Numbered from the stretch's first letter, positions 25,965 through 35,505 are shown. The stretch is DNA of 64,000 nt from an uncultured Ilumatobacter sp. (GCA_905480335.1 CAJQPY010000010.1:1-64000); one strand, 5' to 3'. Notes: generated from the letters alone by a model not told the origin. A program made the numbers and translations.

Positions 25965-26756
25965 TCACCTGCCCCAGGCGCTAAACCGTCCGTCTGCGCG
26001 ACGCTCAAGCCGCAATGGCGTGTTGAAGCACCGGCTGAGGTACTCCGAGGTGAGAACGTCATCGATCGGGCCCTGCACGTCAATGCGCCCGGCGCTCATC
26101 AACGCTGCGTGGGTTACTCCTGGGGGAATCTCGTCGACATGATGGGTCACCATCGCAAACGGTGGAGCCGCGGTATCGGCTGCGAGACCCGACAGCGTCG
26201 CAACTAACTGCTCCCGACCACCGAGGTCGAGTCTCGCCGAAGGTTCGTCGAGGAGGATTACCGCAGGATCGTTCACCAAGGCGCGCGCAAGCAGCACTCG
26301 CTGCTGCTCTCCAGACGACAACGTGCCAAATCGCCGGCCTCGGAGGTGACCCACGCCGAGTTTGCGCAAGTGCTCGTCGGCGCGAGCGTCGTCGTCGGCG
26401 TCGTAACGGTGCCACCAGGGCTCGAGTGCGGCATGACGAGCAGTGCGCACGACATCGTGGGCGATGAGATCGCGACGTAGCTGATCGCCGAACGCCGCCG
26501 ACGTGTAGCCGATTCGCTGTCGGAGCTCTCGAATGTCGGTCCTACCAAGCCGTTCGCCCAGGACCTCGACCGTGCCGCCGGTCGGATGGTCATACATCGC
26601 CATCACCCGGACCAAGCTTGTCTTGCCGCAGCCGTTCGGACCGAGAATCACCCAGCGCTCGCTGGCCTCAATCCGCAACGACACGTCATCGAGGATGGAG
26701 ACGCCGTCGCGTCGCAGCACGATTCCGTCAACGTCAAGAGCTGGAGGTGCGACCAC
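25965..26756 (-). CDS. ABC transporter ATP-binding protein
   Basis: A 263-residue ABC ATPase. Walker A is GPNGCGKTS (about 39-47), the signature LSSGEQQR is at about 143-150, Walker B VILLDEP at about 164-170 and the H-loop His in MVTHHVDEIP. The dual His and SAGRIDVQGPIDDV end resemble the iron-complex/ModF-like group. No permease is next to it, so the partner or role (import, or a stand-alone ATPase) is unknown. It is divergent from the M23 peptidase gene. Confidence 0.82.
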   Translation of the reverse strand: MVAPPALDVDGIVLRRDGVSILDDVSLRIEASERWVILGPNGCGKTSLVRVMAMYDHPTGGTVEVLGERLGRTDIRELRQRIGYTSAAFGDQLRRDLIAHDVVRTARHAALEPWWHRYDADDDARADEHLRKLGVGHLRGRRFGTLSSGEQQRVLLARALVNDPAVILLDEPSARLDLGGREQLVATLSGLAADTAAPPFAMVTHHVDEIPPGVTHAALMSAGRIDVQGPIDDVLTSEYLSRCFNTPLRLERRADGRFSAWGR

Positions 26757-26843
26757 ACTGAGAGCGAATCACGCGCAAGCGGGTTTGAGAAACTGTTGAG
26801 GCGTGACCGTCACCAAAATGCAATGAGAGCTAGGATTTTCTCG

Positions 26844-28208
26844 ATGGTCAAACGCCACTCCGTACCTTCGCGTCTGCGCGCTCAGCGTTGGCGCCGACTC
26901 GGTGCAATGTTGGTGTCCGCCGTGTTGGCGGCCGGCCTTATCTCGAGCGGCGCCTCGGCACAGAGTGAAACCGAGGCGGAAAAGGCAGCCCGCGAAATTC
27001 AAGACGCCCGTGACCGAGCGAATGCGGCTGCTGACGATTACTTCGAAGCCCAGTCTGTCCTCGATGGTTTCAACGATGACCTCGTTGCCCTCGAGCAGCA
27101 GGAAACGCAATTGCAGGCGGTCGTCGATGAGTTTCGCGGTCAGGTTGAGCGCGTGGCACTGGCGCGTTACGTCGAGAGTGGAACCGAAGGAATTCCTCTG
27201 CTCACCGACGTAACCGAGCCTCAGGATCAGATTCAGGCGGAGGTCTTCGCCGACATCATGACCAACACTGGAGCCGACGTGCTCGACCAGTACGAGGCTG
27301 CGGAGAAGGAACTTCAAGAAACCCGAGATGACGTCACTGACCGTCAGCAAAAGGTCGAGGCTCAGCAAGAGGAATTCGCGCGTTTAGAAGAAGTTGCTCT
27401 CGACGAAGTGGCACGGTTGCGCGAGATTGAGCAGGAGCGGCTTCAGGACGAGGCGGTTCAAAAGGCGCTCGAGGCCCGAATCGCCGCCGAGCGAGCGGCT
27501 CTCGACGAGCAGCAGCGCCTCGAAGCCGAGGCAGCAGCGCGTGCGCAGCCGAATCCCGGCCTCATGGTGCCATCGACGACCGAACCCTCGGCGTCCACCG
27601 TCACCGACGGTGCCCCAACTACGACCGACTCCGAAGGAAATGTTGCCGCTCTTCCCGAAACCACAACAGTCGAGACCCTTGCGCCGGAGACAACAGTTCT
27701 AGAAACCAGCGGCGGATCCGGCGGAACCAGTGGCGGCCGGACCGGCGGTGGCGGCGGCGGGAACAGTCCAGGAGACGTCAACACAAGCGCAGGTGTCAAC
27801 ACAACCTCGGGCTACGTCGACAGCATCATCTGCCCGATGCCAGGATCCGCTTACGGAGATACCTGGGGCGCCCCACGCTCAGGTGGACGCCGCCACGAGG
27901 GCGTCGACATGATCGCTCCTCGAGGCTTACCGATCTACGCTGTTGTCAGCGGCGTGGTGACGTTCAAAGCCAACCGGCTGGGTGGCAACGCCGCCTCCTT
28001 AGTGGGGGACAACGGCAACAGGTACTACTACGGGCACATGGACAGCTACGTGGGGGCGAGCCGTCGTGTCGTTCAGGGAGAAATGATTGCGTACAACGGC
28101 GACACAGGCAACGCCAAGTTCTCGACGCCGCACCTACACTTCCAAGTGCATCCTGGCGGCGGGCGAGCGGTCAACCCGTATCCCACGGTACGAGCCGCCG
28201 GCTGTTGA
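26844..28208 (+). CDS. M23 peptidase with coiled-coil region
   Basis: A 454-residue exported cell-wall hydrolase. The signal peptide runs to about residue 40 (ALASAQSE-like cleavage after GASAQ). A long coiled coil rich in Glu/Gln/Ala follows (about 45-230), then a Thr/Ser/Gly-rich linker, and a C-terminal LytM/M23 domain with the zinc ligands in HEGVDM and HLHF. The plan matches EnvC/NlpD-type division hydrolases or activators. ATG 26844 has AGGA eight bases upstream; the upstream frame (from 26586) runs antisense over the ABC gene. Confidence 0.85.
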   Translation: MVKRHSVPSRLRAQRWRRLGAMLVSAVLAAGLISSGASAQSETEAEKAAREIQDARDRANAAADDYFEAQSVLDGFNDDLVALEQQETQLQAVVDEFRGQVERVALARYVESGTEGIPLLTDVTEPQDQIQAEVFADIMTNTGADVLDQYEAAEKELQETRDDVTDRQQKVEAQQEEFARLEEVALDEVARLREIEQERLQDEAVQKALEARIAAERAALDEQQRLEAEAAARAQPNPGLMVPSTTEPSASTVTDGAPTTTDSEGNVAALPETTTVETLAPETTVLETSGGSGGTSGGRTGGGGGGNSPGDVNTSAGVNTTSGYVDSIICPMPGSAYGDTWGAPRSGGRRHEGVDMIAPRGLPIYAVVSGVVTFKANRLGGNAASLVGDNGNRYYYGHMDSYVGASRRVVQGEMIAYNGDTGNAKFSTPHLHFQVHPGGGRAVNPYPTVRAAGC

Positions 28209-28227
28209 TCTGCGAGGCTCGTCGTCG

Positions 28228-29175
28228 ATGAGCGGCGCCGACGATCTTTCGGTTCTGCTCGCCGATCGGCTCGGTGGAGCAACGATCACCGAACTCAGTC
28301 GTTTGTCGGGAGGAGCATCGCGTGAAACGTGGCGGTTTAGAGCAAACGGCATCCCCCGAATCGTGCAGCGGCAACGCGCTGGTGACGAGCGCGACATGTC
28401 GATTGAGGCCCGTGTTGTCGCGGCGGCCGACTCGGCTGGCGTGCCCGTCCCTAAGCTCATCGCAACGGGCACGAGTGATGATGGATCAGCGTTCATGGTG
28501 CTCGCAGCGATTGATGGCGAAACCATCGCTCGCAAGCTGCAGCGCGACAGCGAGTTCTCGAATGCGCGTGCTGCGCTGACCGGCCAGTTGGGGAGTGCGC
28601 TTGCCGCAGTCCATTCGATGCCGGCGGTTAACGGGCTAGAAACAGTCGATCCAATTGCGTACTACACCGAGATGCTGGACAACGCCATCGCATCTGGGAC
28701 GGGAACCCCGCAGCCGATGCTCGAATTGGTTCGCCGATGGTTGATTGAGCATCGGCCGCGACCCGTCGAACCAGTCGTCGTCCACGGTGATTTCCGACTC
28801 GGCAACCTGATTGTCGGCGTCGATGGGCTCCGTGCCGTGATCGACTGGGAACTGGCGCATCTCGGCGACCCGATGGAAGACCTCGGATGGCTGTGTGTGA
28901 AGGCCTGGAGATTCGGTCAGCGGCCACCGGTTGCCGGCCTCGGTGAGTACGACGAATTGTTCTCCGCCTACGCTGCGGCTGGCGGCGGCGACGTCGATGC
29001 TGACGTTGTGCGATGGTGGGAGGTTCTCGGTACCTGGAAGTGGGCGATCATGTGCATCTTGCAGGCAAGCGTTCATCTCAGCGGCGCTACGCGCAGCCAC
29101 GAACTTGCAGCGATTGGGCGTCGCGTGTGCGAGAACGAACACGACCTCTTCCTTGCGCTGGAGGATTGCTGGTGA
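28228..29175 (+). CDS. phosphotransferase family protein
   Basis: A 315-residue aminoglycoside-phosphotransferase-like kinase. The N-lobe has SRLSGGASRETWRFRANG; the C-lobe has the Brenner-type VVVHGDFRLGNLIVG (catalytic Asp in HGD) and the metal-binding VIDWELAHLGDPMEDLGW. In actinobacteria this family often sits beside acyl-CoA dehydrogenases and DUF6285 proteins and is thought to act in acyl metabolism. Here the DUF6285 gene follows with a four-base overlap, but no dehydrogenase is adjacent. Start at ATG 28228, 19 bases after the M23 gene. Confidence 0.82.
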   Translation: MSGADDLSVLLADRLGGATITELSRLSGGASRETWRFRANGIPRIVQRQRAGDERDMSIEARVVAAADSAGVPVPKLIATGTSDDGSAFMVLAAIDGETIARKLQRDSEFSNARAALTGQLGSALAAVHSMPAVNGLETVDPIAYYTEMLDNAIASGTGTPQPMLELVRRWLIEHRPRPVEPVVVHGDFRLGNLIVGVDGLRAVIDWELAHLGDPMEDLGWLCVKAWRFGQRPPVAGLGEYDELFSAYAAAGGGDVDADVVRWWEVLGTWKWAIMCILQASVHLSGATRSHELAAIGRRVCENEHDLFLALEDCW

Positions 29176-29510
29176 GCCTCCACGGTGCGCCGTCGTCCGC
29201 CGAGCTGGTCGAAGCGGTCCGTGAGTGGCTCGAACGCGATGTGATGTCGTCGACCGAAGGGCGGCTGCGATTTCACGCCCGCGTTGCTGCCAATGTCCTT
29301 GCGACGGTCGAGCGTGAGCTTGAGGTCGGGGCTGAGCAGCACACCGCCCATGGTGAACGGCTCGCCTCGCTGGGCGTTGCCGACGACGCCGAGTTGGCCC
29401 GATCGATTCGTGACGGCGATCTCGACGATCGGCTAGACGAGGTGAGCGCAGTACTCCGTGCCGACGTGGACGCTCGATTGCGTGTTGCGAATCCAAAGTA
29501 TCGGTCGTGA
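29172..29510 (+). CDS. DUF6285 protein
   Basis: A 112-residue helical protein. SAELVEAVREWLERDVMSSTEGRLRFHARVAANVLATVEREL is the DUF6285 signature. The GTG start overlaps the end of the phosphotransferase gene by four bases, so the two are coupled. Function unknown; the family travels with acyl-CoA-linked phosphotransferases. Confidence 0.75.
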   Translation: MSLHGAPSSAELVEAVREWLERDVMSSTEGRLRFHARVAANVLATVERELEVGAEQHTAHGERLASLGVADDAELARSIRDGDLDDRLDEVSAVLRADVDARLRVANPKYRS

Positions 29511-29514
29511 GTCA

Positions 29515-30591
29515 TCAGGGGGACCATTCGGTCGCAGCTCGTTTGGTGGTCAGCTTCACGGTCTGACCGGCGGCGAGCTGGCCGCACGCTGCATCGATGT
29601 CGTTCCCACGGTTTCTACGTACGGTGGCGTTTGCGCCCAGCTCCTCGAGTCGATCGCGGAACTCGTGGACTCGCTTCAGTGGAGTGCCTCGAGTCGGATA
29701 GCCCGGAGTAGAATTGAGCGGGATCAGGTTGACGTGGGCGCTTGGCCGGAGCTTCCAGCACAATTCAGCGAGTTCCTCGGCGTCGGATCCGCGGTCGTTG
29801 ACGCCGTCGATCATCGCCCATTCAAAGCTGACCCGCCGGTTCTTCACCTCGAGATACTCAGCGCAGGCGTCGAGCAGATCGTTGATCGGGTAGCGCTTGT
29901 TAATAGGCACGAGCTCGTTGCGTAGCTTGTCGTTCGCCGCATGGAGCGACACCGCTAGGTTGACCGGAAGCGGGAGGTCCTTCAGCGCTTGGATGCCGGG
30001 GATGATTCCGACCGTTGAGATCGTGATGTGGCGGGCAGACAATCCGATGTCGCCATGGATCCGGTCAGTGGCGGCCCAGACGCAATCGAGGTTGGCCATC
30101 GGCTCGCCCATCCCCATAAATACGATGTTGCTGACCCGGCGACCGCTTTTCTTAGCGCTTCGCGCTGCCCGCACGACCTGTTCGACGATCTCGCCGGTGG
30201 TTAGGTGGCGGGTGAATCCGGCCTGACCTGTTGCGCAGAACCCGCAGGCCATAGCGCAACCTGCTTGGCTGCTGACGCAGACCGTCGCCCGGTCGGGGTA
30301 CAGCATTAGAACCGTTTCGATACGACTCCCACCGTCGAGCTCCCATAGGAACTTGACGGTGTCGCCCTTGTCGCTCACCGATTCGGCCACTAGGTCGAGC
30401 GCAAGCGGAAGCTCGCCATCAAGTCGGGCCCGCAGCGCTTTGGGGAGGTTGGTGATGTCCGCAGGGTCGGCGAGCTGTTCGTAGAGCCCCGCCCAGACCT
30501 GATCGAGTCGGTATCGGGGCTCATCGTCTAGCAGAACACCAAATTCATCGCGGGTGAGGTCGTAGCGAGTCGCAGTCCTGCCTGCACTCAT
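29515..30591 (-). CDS. rlmN: 23S rRNA/tRNA adenine-C2 methyltransferase RlmN
   Basis: A 358-residue radical-SAM enzyme that methylates A2503 of 23S rRNA and A37 of some tRNAs. The iron-sulfur cluster triad is C112, C116 and C119 (CAMACGFC), the cluster-adjacent residues continue as CATGQAGFTRHLTTGEI, and the second catalytic Cys is in the C-terminal RGNDIDAACGQL. The Cys-methylation mechanism needs this last Cys. It overlaps the upstream pepF gene by four bases on the minus strand. Confidence 0.93.
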   Translation of the reverse strand: MSAGRTATRYDLTRDEFGVLLDDEPRYRLDQVWAGLYEQLADPADITNLPKALRARLDGELPLALDLVAESVSDKGDTVKFLWELDGGSRIETVLMLYPDRATVCVSSQAGCAMACGFCATGQAGFTRHLTTGEIVEQVVRAARSAKKSGRRVSNIVFMGMGEPMANLDCVWAATDRIHGDIGLSARHITISTVGIIPGIQALKDLPLPVNLAVSLHAANDKLRNELVPINKRYPINDLLDACAEYLEVKNRRVSFEWAMIDGVNDRGSDAEELAELCWKLRPSAHVNLIPLNSTPGYPTRGTPLKRVHEFRDRLEELGANATVRRNRGNDIDAACGQLAAGQTVKLTTKRAATEWSP

Positions 30592-32393
30592 GTTGCGAAC
30601 TGCTCGGTGAGTTCGACGTACGCATCAATCCGGGCGCGAATGACGTCGAGGCTTGCGGTCCAGAACGCCTCGTCAGTGACATCGAGGCCGAACGCGGCTC
30701 CGAGCTCCTCGGCCGTGTCCATCCCGGCACGCGAGAGCAGCGTGTCATAGCCGCTGCGGAAGTTCTCGGGATCATCCCGATAGCGGGCGAAGAGCCCAAG
30801 GCCGAACAGCAAGCCGTAGGTGTATGGCCAATTGTAAAAGTGTGAACCGTAGTAGTGAGGCTTGAGCAGCCACATGTATGGATGCGCCGTCGACTGGTCG
30901 AGCCCGTCGCCGTACGCCTCGGCCTGAGCATCGGTCATCATCTCGCACAATTCATTGGCGCTGAGCGTGCGTCGCTGACGACGGGCGAATAGCTCGGTTT
31001 CGAACGTGAAGCGAGAGCGGATGTCGACGACCACCTGGTTCGAGCCCTGGAGATCGACGTCGAGGAGCGCAAGCCGGGCAGCCGCATACTCAGGGCCATC
31101 GAGTCGTGCAAGACCAGCTTCGACAACCAAGGTCTCGCAAAAGATCGAGGCTGTCTCGGCGAGCGCCATCGGAAGGCGCCGCTGAAGCGCCGTGCGTTCG
31201 GCGAGTGTGGTGTTGTGGTAGGCGTGTCCGAGTTCGTGGGCCGTGGTCTGTACCGACTCGGCCGATCCTGACCAGTTGAGGAGAACGAGTGAGCGGTCCC
31301 CGACGAACGGCATGCAGAACGCTCCGCCGGTCTTGCCGTCACGCGGTGCTGCATCGATCCACTTTTCGTCGACCGCGCGATCGACCAAACCGCCAAGCGT
31401 CGAGCTGAAGTCTCCGAACGCGGTCCGAACGACGTCGAGTCCCTCGGTCCACGACACTGCGCCCGAACCCATCGGCGCAGGTGCGACCAGATCCCACCAG
31501 GGGAGCGGGCCGTCGTGACCGTGCAACTTTGCCTTTGCCCGCATCCATCGGCGGAAATCGGGCAGCGAGGCCGATACGGCTGAGTGCATTGCATCGAAGG
31601 TTGTCCGGCCGACGCTGTTCGCGAACAGCGACGCGTCGAGCGGCGAATTCCACTCCCGGCGGCGGTTGACGATGTTCGCCTCGCCCTTGATGGCGTTCAT
31701 CGCTGCCGCAACGGGCACCTCGATCGTTGGCCATATCTGGAGCTCGGCGTCGAACCCGGCGCGGCGGACCGCAGGATCAGGGTCAGTCGCCAGGCCACGG
31801 ACTGCAGTGAGTGGCAGCGTTTCGGTGCTGTTGGGTAGGTCGACATTTGAGGAAAGCTGCGACGTCACCTCTCGTTGGAGTCGACCCCATGCTCCCGCTC
31901 CTGTGGTCGACAGCTCTGCGTACAAGTGCTCCTCAGCTTCCGACATTTGGTGATCGGCGCGCTCGGCGAGCCGACTGAGCGGTCCGAAGTGTTCAGCAGT
32001 CTCGGTGCTGACGCCGACAAGATCTATTAGATCAAAGGACCCGACCCAGTCTGCAAGTCGCGCCAGGAGGGGGCGCAATCGTGACTCGACCGGTTCGATT
32101 TCGCTCAGTTCGGCCTGAGCAGCGGCATTGCGGGAGTCGGACGACACCGATGCGTAAATGTAAGCGCCGAGCACGTCAAGGTCTGCGGCCACTCGGTTGT
32201 ACCCGGCGATCACTGCGTCGGCGGCGGCCCCATCGTTGGCTGTTGGCGTTCGGTGCTCGGTCGCACGAATGTTGTGCTCGTCGAACAGCGTGATCAGTCG
32301 GTCGACGTTGGCGCCGACCCGTTCTTTCGCAGCGAGGAAGGAACGCGCTTCGAAGTTCTCGTGGACATCGGCAACGCTCCAAGTAGGCAACAT
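30588..32393 (-). CDS. pepF: M3-family oligoendopeptidase (PepF-like)
   Basis: A 601-residue zinc metallopeptidase that cleaves short peptides in the cytoplasm. The zinc-binding HELGH is at 386-390, and the third ligand Glu is in ETASIFCETL (413-422). The length and the N-terminal helical domain are normal for M3B oligoendopeptidase F. Its start codon shares one base with the stop of mshD (TGATG), and its end overlaps the rlmN start, so mshD-pepF-rlmN is one operon. Confidence 0.9.
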   Translation of the reverse strand: MLPTWSVADVHENFEARSFLAAKERVGANVDRLITLFDEHNIRATEHRTPTANDGAAADAVIAGYNRVAADLDVLGAYIYASVSSDSRNAAAQAELSEIEPVESRLRPLLARLADWVGSFDLIDLVGVSTETAEHFGPLSRLAERADHQMSEAEEHLYAELSTTGAGAWGRLQREVTSQLSSNVDLPNSTETLPLTAVRGLATDPDPAVRRAGFDAELQIWPTIEVPVAAAMNAIKGEANIVNRRREWNSPLDASLFANSVGRTTFDAMHSAVSASLPDFRRWMRAKAKLHGHDGPLPWWDLVAPAPMGSGAVSWTEGLDVVRTAFGDFSSTLGGLVDRAVDEKWIDAAPRDGKTGGAFCMPFVGDRSLVLLNWSGSAESVQTTAHELGHAYHNTTLAERTALQRRLPMALAETASIFCETLVVEAGLARLDGPEYAAARLALLDVDLQGSNQVVVDIRSRFTFETELFARRQRRTLSANELCEMMTDAQAEAYGDGLDQSTAHPYMWLLKPHYYGSHFYNWPYTYGLLFGLGLFARYRDDPENFRSGYDTLLSRAGMDTAEELGAAFGLDVTDEAFWTASLDVIRARIDAYVELTEQFAT

Positions 32394-33358
32394 CAGCAGG
32401 CTCCAAGTCGATCAGGGATTTGGCCGGGTCGATTCTCAACCTCGGTGACAAATGCTGCATTCGTCGAATGCAGCTCAAACCCGAGACGTCGGTACATCGC
32501 AACGGCTCCTTCGTTAGCGGCGTCGACGTAGAGCAGTGCGGTTGCGATGCCACTTGATGTCAGGTGGTCGAGTCCAGCCAGTGTCATCTCGGAGCCGAGT
32601 CCATGCCCATGGAAGTCGGGGTCGACTGCGATTACGTAGATCTCTCCGAGGTCTCCTTGATGATTTGGGTCGGCTAACTCATGGCCGTCGTGGTGCACTT
32701 TCGTCCAGCAGAATCCGGCGACGCTTCCGTCGAGTTCGAGTATCCGGAAGCCCTTCGGATCGAACCACGCCTCTTGCTGGCGTGTGCGGAAGGTCTCGAG
32801 AGTCCAGCCGCCCTGTTCGGCGTGGTCGGCGAACGCACGATTGTTTACCGACAACCACACCTCGTCGTCGGCGCCAGGGATAAACGCTCGCGTCTCGATG
32901 GTTGCGTGGCGCTCGGTCGGCAGCCCTCGCCGCATCTGATAGAGCGTTCGATTCTGCGTCATCCCTGCATCGTTGGCCAGCGCTCGGTGCGCGGACGTTG
33001 GTTCGTACACCCACCAGTTCACAAGACCGCCGCCTTCGGAACGCACCACGTCGAGCGCGGCATCCATAAGTTCGGGCCCGATCGTTGCCATCTCGTAACG
33101 GTGGTGGGGGTGAATCACGAGTTCGAATACGTGAGAGTTGTTGCCGGTCGAAACCTGGGCGTAGGCGACGGGATGCTCGTGGCCCGGCTCCCATGCGACC
33201 AGCCCTGCGAAGCCGTCATCGCCACCGCTTACGAGGTCTAGATAGAGGTGGTCCGAAAGCGGCCGACGACCGTCGGCTCGGGCTGCAGCATCGAGCAGCG
33301 ACGTGACTTCGGCGATGTCGTTGTCGTGCATGTCGCGCTTGATCTCGAGGCACCTCAC
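32393..33358 (-). CDS. mshD: mycothiol synthase
   Basis: A 321-residue two-GNAT-domain acetyltransferase that completes mycothiol by acetylating Cys-GlcN-Ins. The N-terminal GNAT half contains the degenerate YAQVSTG strand, and the C-terminal half carries the acetyl-CoA loop VDPDFHGHGLGSEMTLAGLDHL and the terminal YVDAANEGAVAMYRRLGFE. Both halves and the length fit MshD rather than a general acetyltransferase. The GTG start at 33358 is fixed by a -10 box six bases upstream. Mycothiol is confined to Actinobacteria. Confidence 0.88.
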   Translation of the reverse strand: MRCLEIKRDMHDNDIAEVTSLLDAAARADGRRPLSDHLYLDLVSGGDDGFAGLVAWEPGHEHPVAYAQVSTGNNSHVFELVIHPHHRYEMATIGPELMDAALDVVRSEGGGLVNWWVYEPTSAHRALANDAGMTQNRTLYQMRRGLPTERHATIETRAFIPGADDEVWLSVNNRAFADHAEQGGWTLETFRTRQQEAWFDPKGFRILELDGSVAGFCWTKVHHDGHELADPNHQGDLGEIYVIAVDPDFHGHGLGSEMTLAGLDHLTSSGIATALLYVDAANEGAVAMYRRLGFELHSTNAAFVTEVENRPGQIPDRLGAC

Positions 33359-33364
33359 AACCGC

Positions 33365-33370
33365 ACCGTA
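33365..33370 (-). promoter_or_regulatory. -10 box of mshD
   Basis: TACGGT on the minus strand, six bases before the GTG at 33358. It selects this start over upstream ones. Confidence 0.5.
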
Positions 33371-33546
33371 TCGCTGCGTGGAGCGGGCGCCCGGTCTTGC
33401 AGTGACTCGTTCGTAGCGGTAGCGTCGCCATCTCCAGGTTCCCGCCAACCTGGATTGCGCGGCTGTCGGGATCCGCCTCCTGGCGCCGTGCCGTGCGACG
33501 GCCTCTCTTCGGGGAGGCCGTCGCCGAATTCTCTTGGCGTTATTGC

Positions 33547-33750
33547 TCAGCTTGCCGTCTTAATGGCGCGCAGCAACCCGCGCTCTGCGATTCTGATCTG
33601 ACGTTCGGCTTCGTGGATTGCGCTGACGAAATCGTCGCGGTCGGTGCCGAGGTGGGCCTCGGCGAGAGCGGCGACGCGGGAGCGGTACTGCCCGATGTTG
33701 TCGGCGATCGTCGCCAATTCGTGAGCGGTTGACTCCGTCGATCCGGCCAT
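33547..33750 (-). CDS. small helical hypothetical protein
   Basis: A 67-residue protein with almost entirely helical character (STAHELATIADNIGQYRSRVAAL ... EAERQIRIAERGLLRAIK), and no membrane segment. It is unrecognised. The start at 33750 is supported by a -10 box seven bases away, divergent from hisC. A longer frame upstream runs antisense through the start of hisC and is not used. Confidence 0.55.
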   Translation of the reverse strand: MAGSTESTAHELATIADNIGQYRSRVAALAEAHLGTDRDDFVSAIHEAERQIRIAERGLLRAIKTAS

Positions 33751-33757
33751 GGAATCG

Positions 33758-33763
33758 ACCGTA
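33758..33763 (-). promoter_or_regulatory. -10 box of the small helical gene
   Basis: TACGGT on the minus strand, seven bases before the ATG at 33750. It is 37 bases from the divergent hisC -10 box. Confidence 0.45.
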
Positions 33764-33800
33764 CCGTCAAACCGCTCACGACGGTCGGTGACACCATCGG

Positions 33801-33806
33801 TAGCAT
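33801..33806 (+). promoter_or_regulatory. -10 box of hisC
   Basis: TAGCAT, eight bases before the GTG at 33815. Confidence 0.45.
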
Positions 33807-33814
33807 TAGTTCTC

Positions 33815-34909
33815 GTGATTCCGGTTCGTGATGACCTACGCGCACTGAAGGGATACCATTCTCCCCAGGTTGAGGTCGATGTTCGGTTGAACACGAATGA
33901 GTCGCCCTTCTCGCCACCCGAGGGGTTTCGTGATGCACTCGCTTCCGAAATGAGTTGCGTGGACTGGAATCGATACCCCGACCGGTCGGCTTCGGCTCTT
34001 CGCTCCGATATCGCCTCATTGCACGGGTGTGATGCGGAGCAGGTGTTTGTGGCGAACGGCTCGAACGAGGTCCTTCAAACTGTCCTCCTTGCGTACGCCG
34101 GCCCGGGGCGAACCGTCGTCACGTTCGAGCCGACCTACCAGTTGCATGCTCAGATCGCGCGCGTTACCGGCGCCGCAGTGGTCGAAGGTGAGCGTGGTGA
34201 GGACTTCACGCTCAATCCGGCGGAGGTCGACCGGGTGCTCGAACGGGCTCAGCCGCACGTTGTGTTCCTGACGTCACCAAACAATCCAACTGGGCTAGTC
34301 GAGCCGCGTGAGCGAGTGGAGCAATTGCTTGCGTCGGCCTCGGGCCTTGTGGTTGTTGACGAGGCATATGCCCAATTCGCAGACTGGTCTGCGCTCGATA
34401 TGGTCGAAGAGTCCGTGCCGCTCGTCGTCACTCGCACCTTTTCGAAGACCTGGTCTATGGCGGGCGCCCGGCTCGGCTACCTCGTTGGTCCAGCATGGCT
34501 AGTGGCCGAACTCGACAAGGTCGTGCTTCCGTACCATCTCGATGTGGCGAAGCAGCTCGCCGGCCGAGTGGCGCTGCGGTACGCCGACGACATGAATGAA
34601 CGCGTGGCGCTGCTGGTCTCGGAGCGTGAACGGATGTCGAACGCACTGGGAGTGCTTCCGGTCGACGTGTTTGAGTCTGGTGCTAATTTCATTTTGTTCC
34701 GCCCGAATGTGACCGACGGGAAGTCTGTCTGGCGTGGCTTGGTTGATCGCAGCGTGCTTATCCGTGATTGCTCGAGCTGGCCCCGCCTTAACAATTGTTT
34801 GCGGGTGACTGTTGGAACGCCCGACGAGAACGATCGATTCCTCATCGCACTTGCTGAGACCCTCCTCCATAGCGGGCCTGCCGGCTCGACCGACACAGTG
34901 AAAGTCTGA
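33815..34909 (+). CDS. hisC: histidinol-phosphate aminotransferase
   Basis: A 364-residue PLP-dependent aminotransferase of histidine synthesis (imidazole-acetol-phosphate to histidinol-phosphate). The internal-aldimine Lys is in TFSKTWSMAGARLGY (Lys211), PLP-contacting residues lie in FLTSPNNPTG and VVVDEAYAQF, and the N-terminal LNTNESPFSPP is typical of HisC. GTG 33815 has a -10 box eight bases upstream; the frame open to 33749 would overlap the divergent small gene. It heads hisC-hisB-hisH-hisA-hisF. Confidence 0.92.
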   Translation: MIPVRDDLRALKGYHSPQVEVDVRLNTNESPFSPPEGFRDALASEMSCVDWNRYPDRSASALRSDIASLHGCDAEQVFVANGSNEVLQTVLLAYAGPGRTVVTFEPTYQLHAQIARVTGAAVVEGERGEDFTLNPAEVDRVLERAQPHVVFLTSPNNPTGLVEPRERVEQLLASASGLVVVDEAYAQFADWSALDMVEESVPLVVTRTFSKTWSMAGARLGYLVGPAWLVAELDKVVLPYHLDVAKQLAGRVALRYADDMNERVALLVSERERMSNALGVLPVDVFESGANFILFRPNVTDGKSVWRGLVDRSVLIRDCSSWPRLNNCLRVTVGTPDENDRFLIALAETLLHSGPAGSTDTVKV

Positions 34910-34911
34910 TC

Positions 34912-35505
34912 ATGGCCCGCACCGCTTCGCGTACCCGCTCCACGAGTGAGACCTTGATTGAGGTCTCGATTGACCTTGATGGGAATGGCGTCACTGACAT
35001 CTCCACGGGCATCCCGTTCTACGACCATATGCTCGACCAGATCGGCCGCCACGGGGGATTTGATCTGGTCGTAAAAGCTGAGGGTGACATCGACATCGAC
35101 ACCCACCACACGGTCGAGGACGTCGCGATCACTCTCGGCGAGGTGTTCGCGGATGCGCTGGGCGACAAGGCGGGAGTGCGACGCTTTGCGAGTGGGAGAT
35201 ATCCGCTTGACGAGGCGCTGATCGACATCGCTCTCGACCTGTCCGGCCGCCCGCACGTCGAATGGCACGTGGAAATCCCAGAATCGCTACCACTCGGCAG
35301 CCCGGCGTTCGATCCGCAGCTCGCCGAACACGCCGTCACGTCGTTCGCCACGGCGGCAAGTATCACGCTGCATGTCGAGTTGGTACGTGGCAGGAATACG
35401 CACCACATCGTCGAAGCGACCTTCAAGGGGCTGGCGCGCGCATTACGTGACGCCGTTCGCATCGAGGACGCCGCAGGTGTGCCATCAACGAAAGGCGTTC
35501 TGTGA
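34912..35505 (+). CDS. hisB: imidazoleglycerol-phosphate dehydratase
   Basis: A 197-residue monofunctional IGPD. The manganese-binding His/Glu motifs appear as the pair DTHHTVEDVAI (about 63-73) and NTHHIVEATFKGLARALRDA (about 161-180), and FYDHMLDQIGRHGG is the other typical segment. It lacks the phosphatase domain of proteobacterial HisB. The ATG is two bases after the hisC stop, and its end overlaps hisH by four bases. Confidence 0.94.
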   Translation: MARTASRTRSTSETLIEVSIDLDGNGVTDISTGIPFYDHMLDQIGRHGGFDLVVKAEGDIDIDTHHTVEDVAITLGEVFADALGDKAGVRRFASGRYPLDEALIDIALDLSGRPHVEWHVEIPESLPLGSPAFDPQLAEHAVTSFATAASITLHVELVRGRNTHHIVEATFKGLARALRDAVRIEDAAGVPSTKGVL

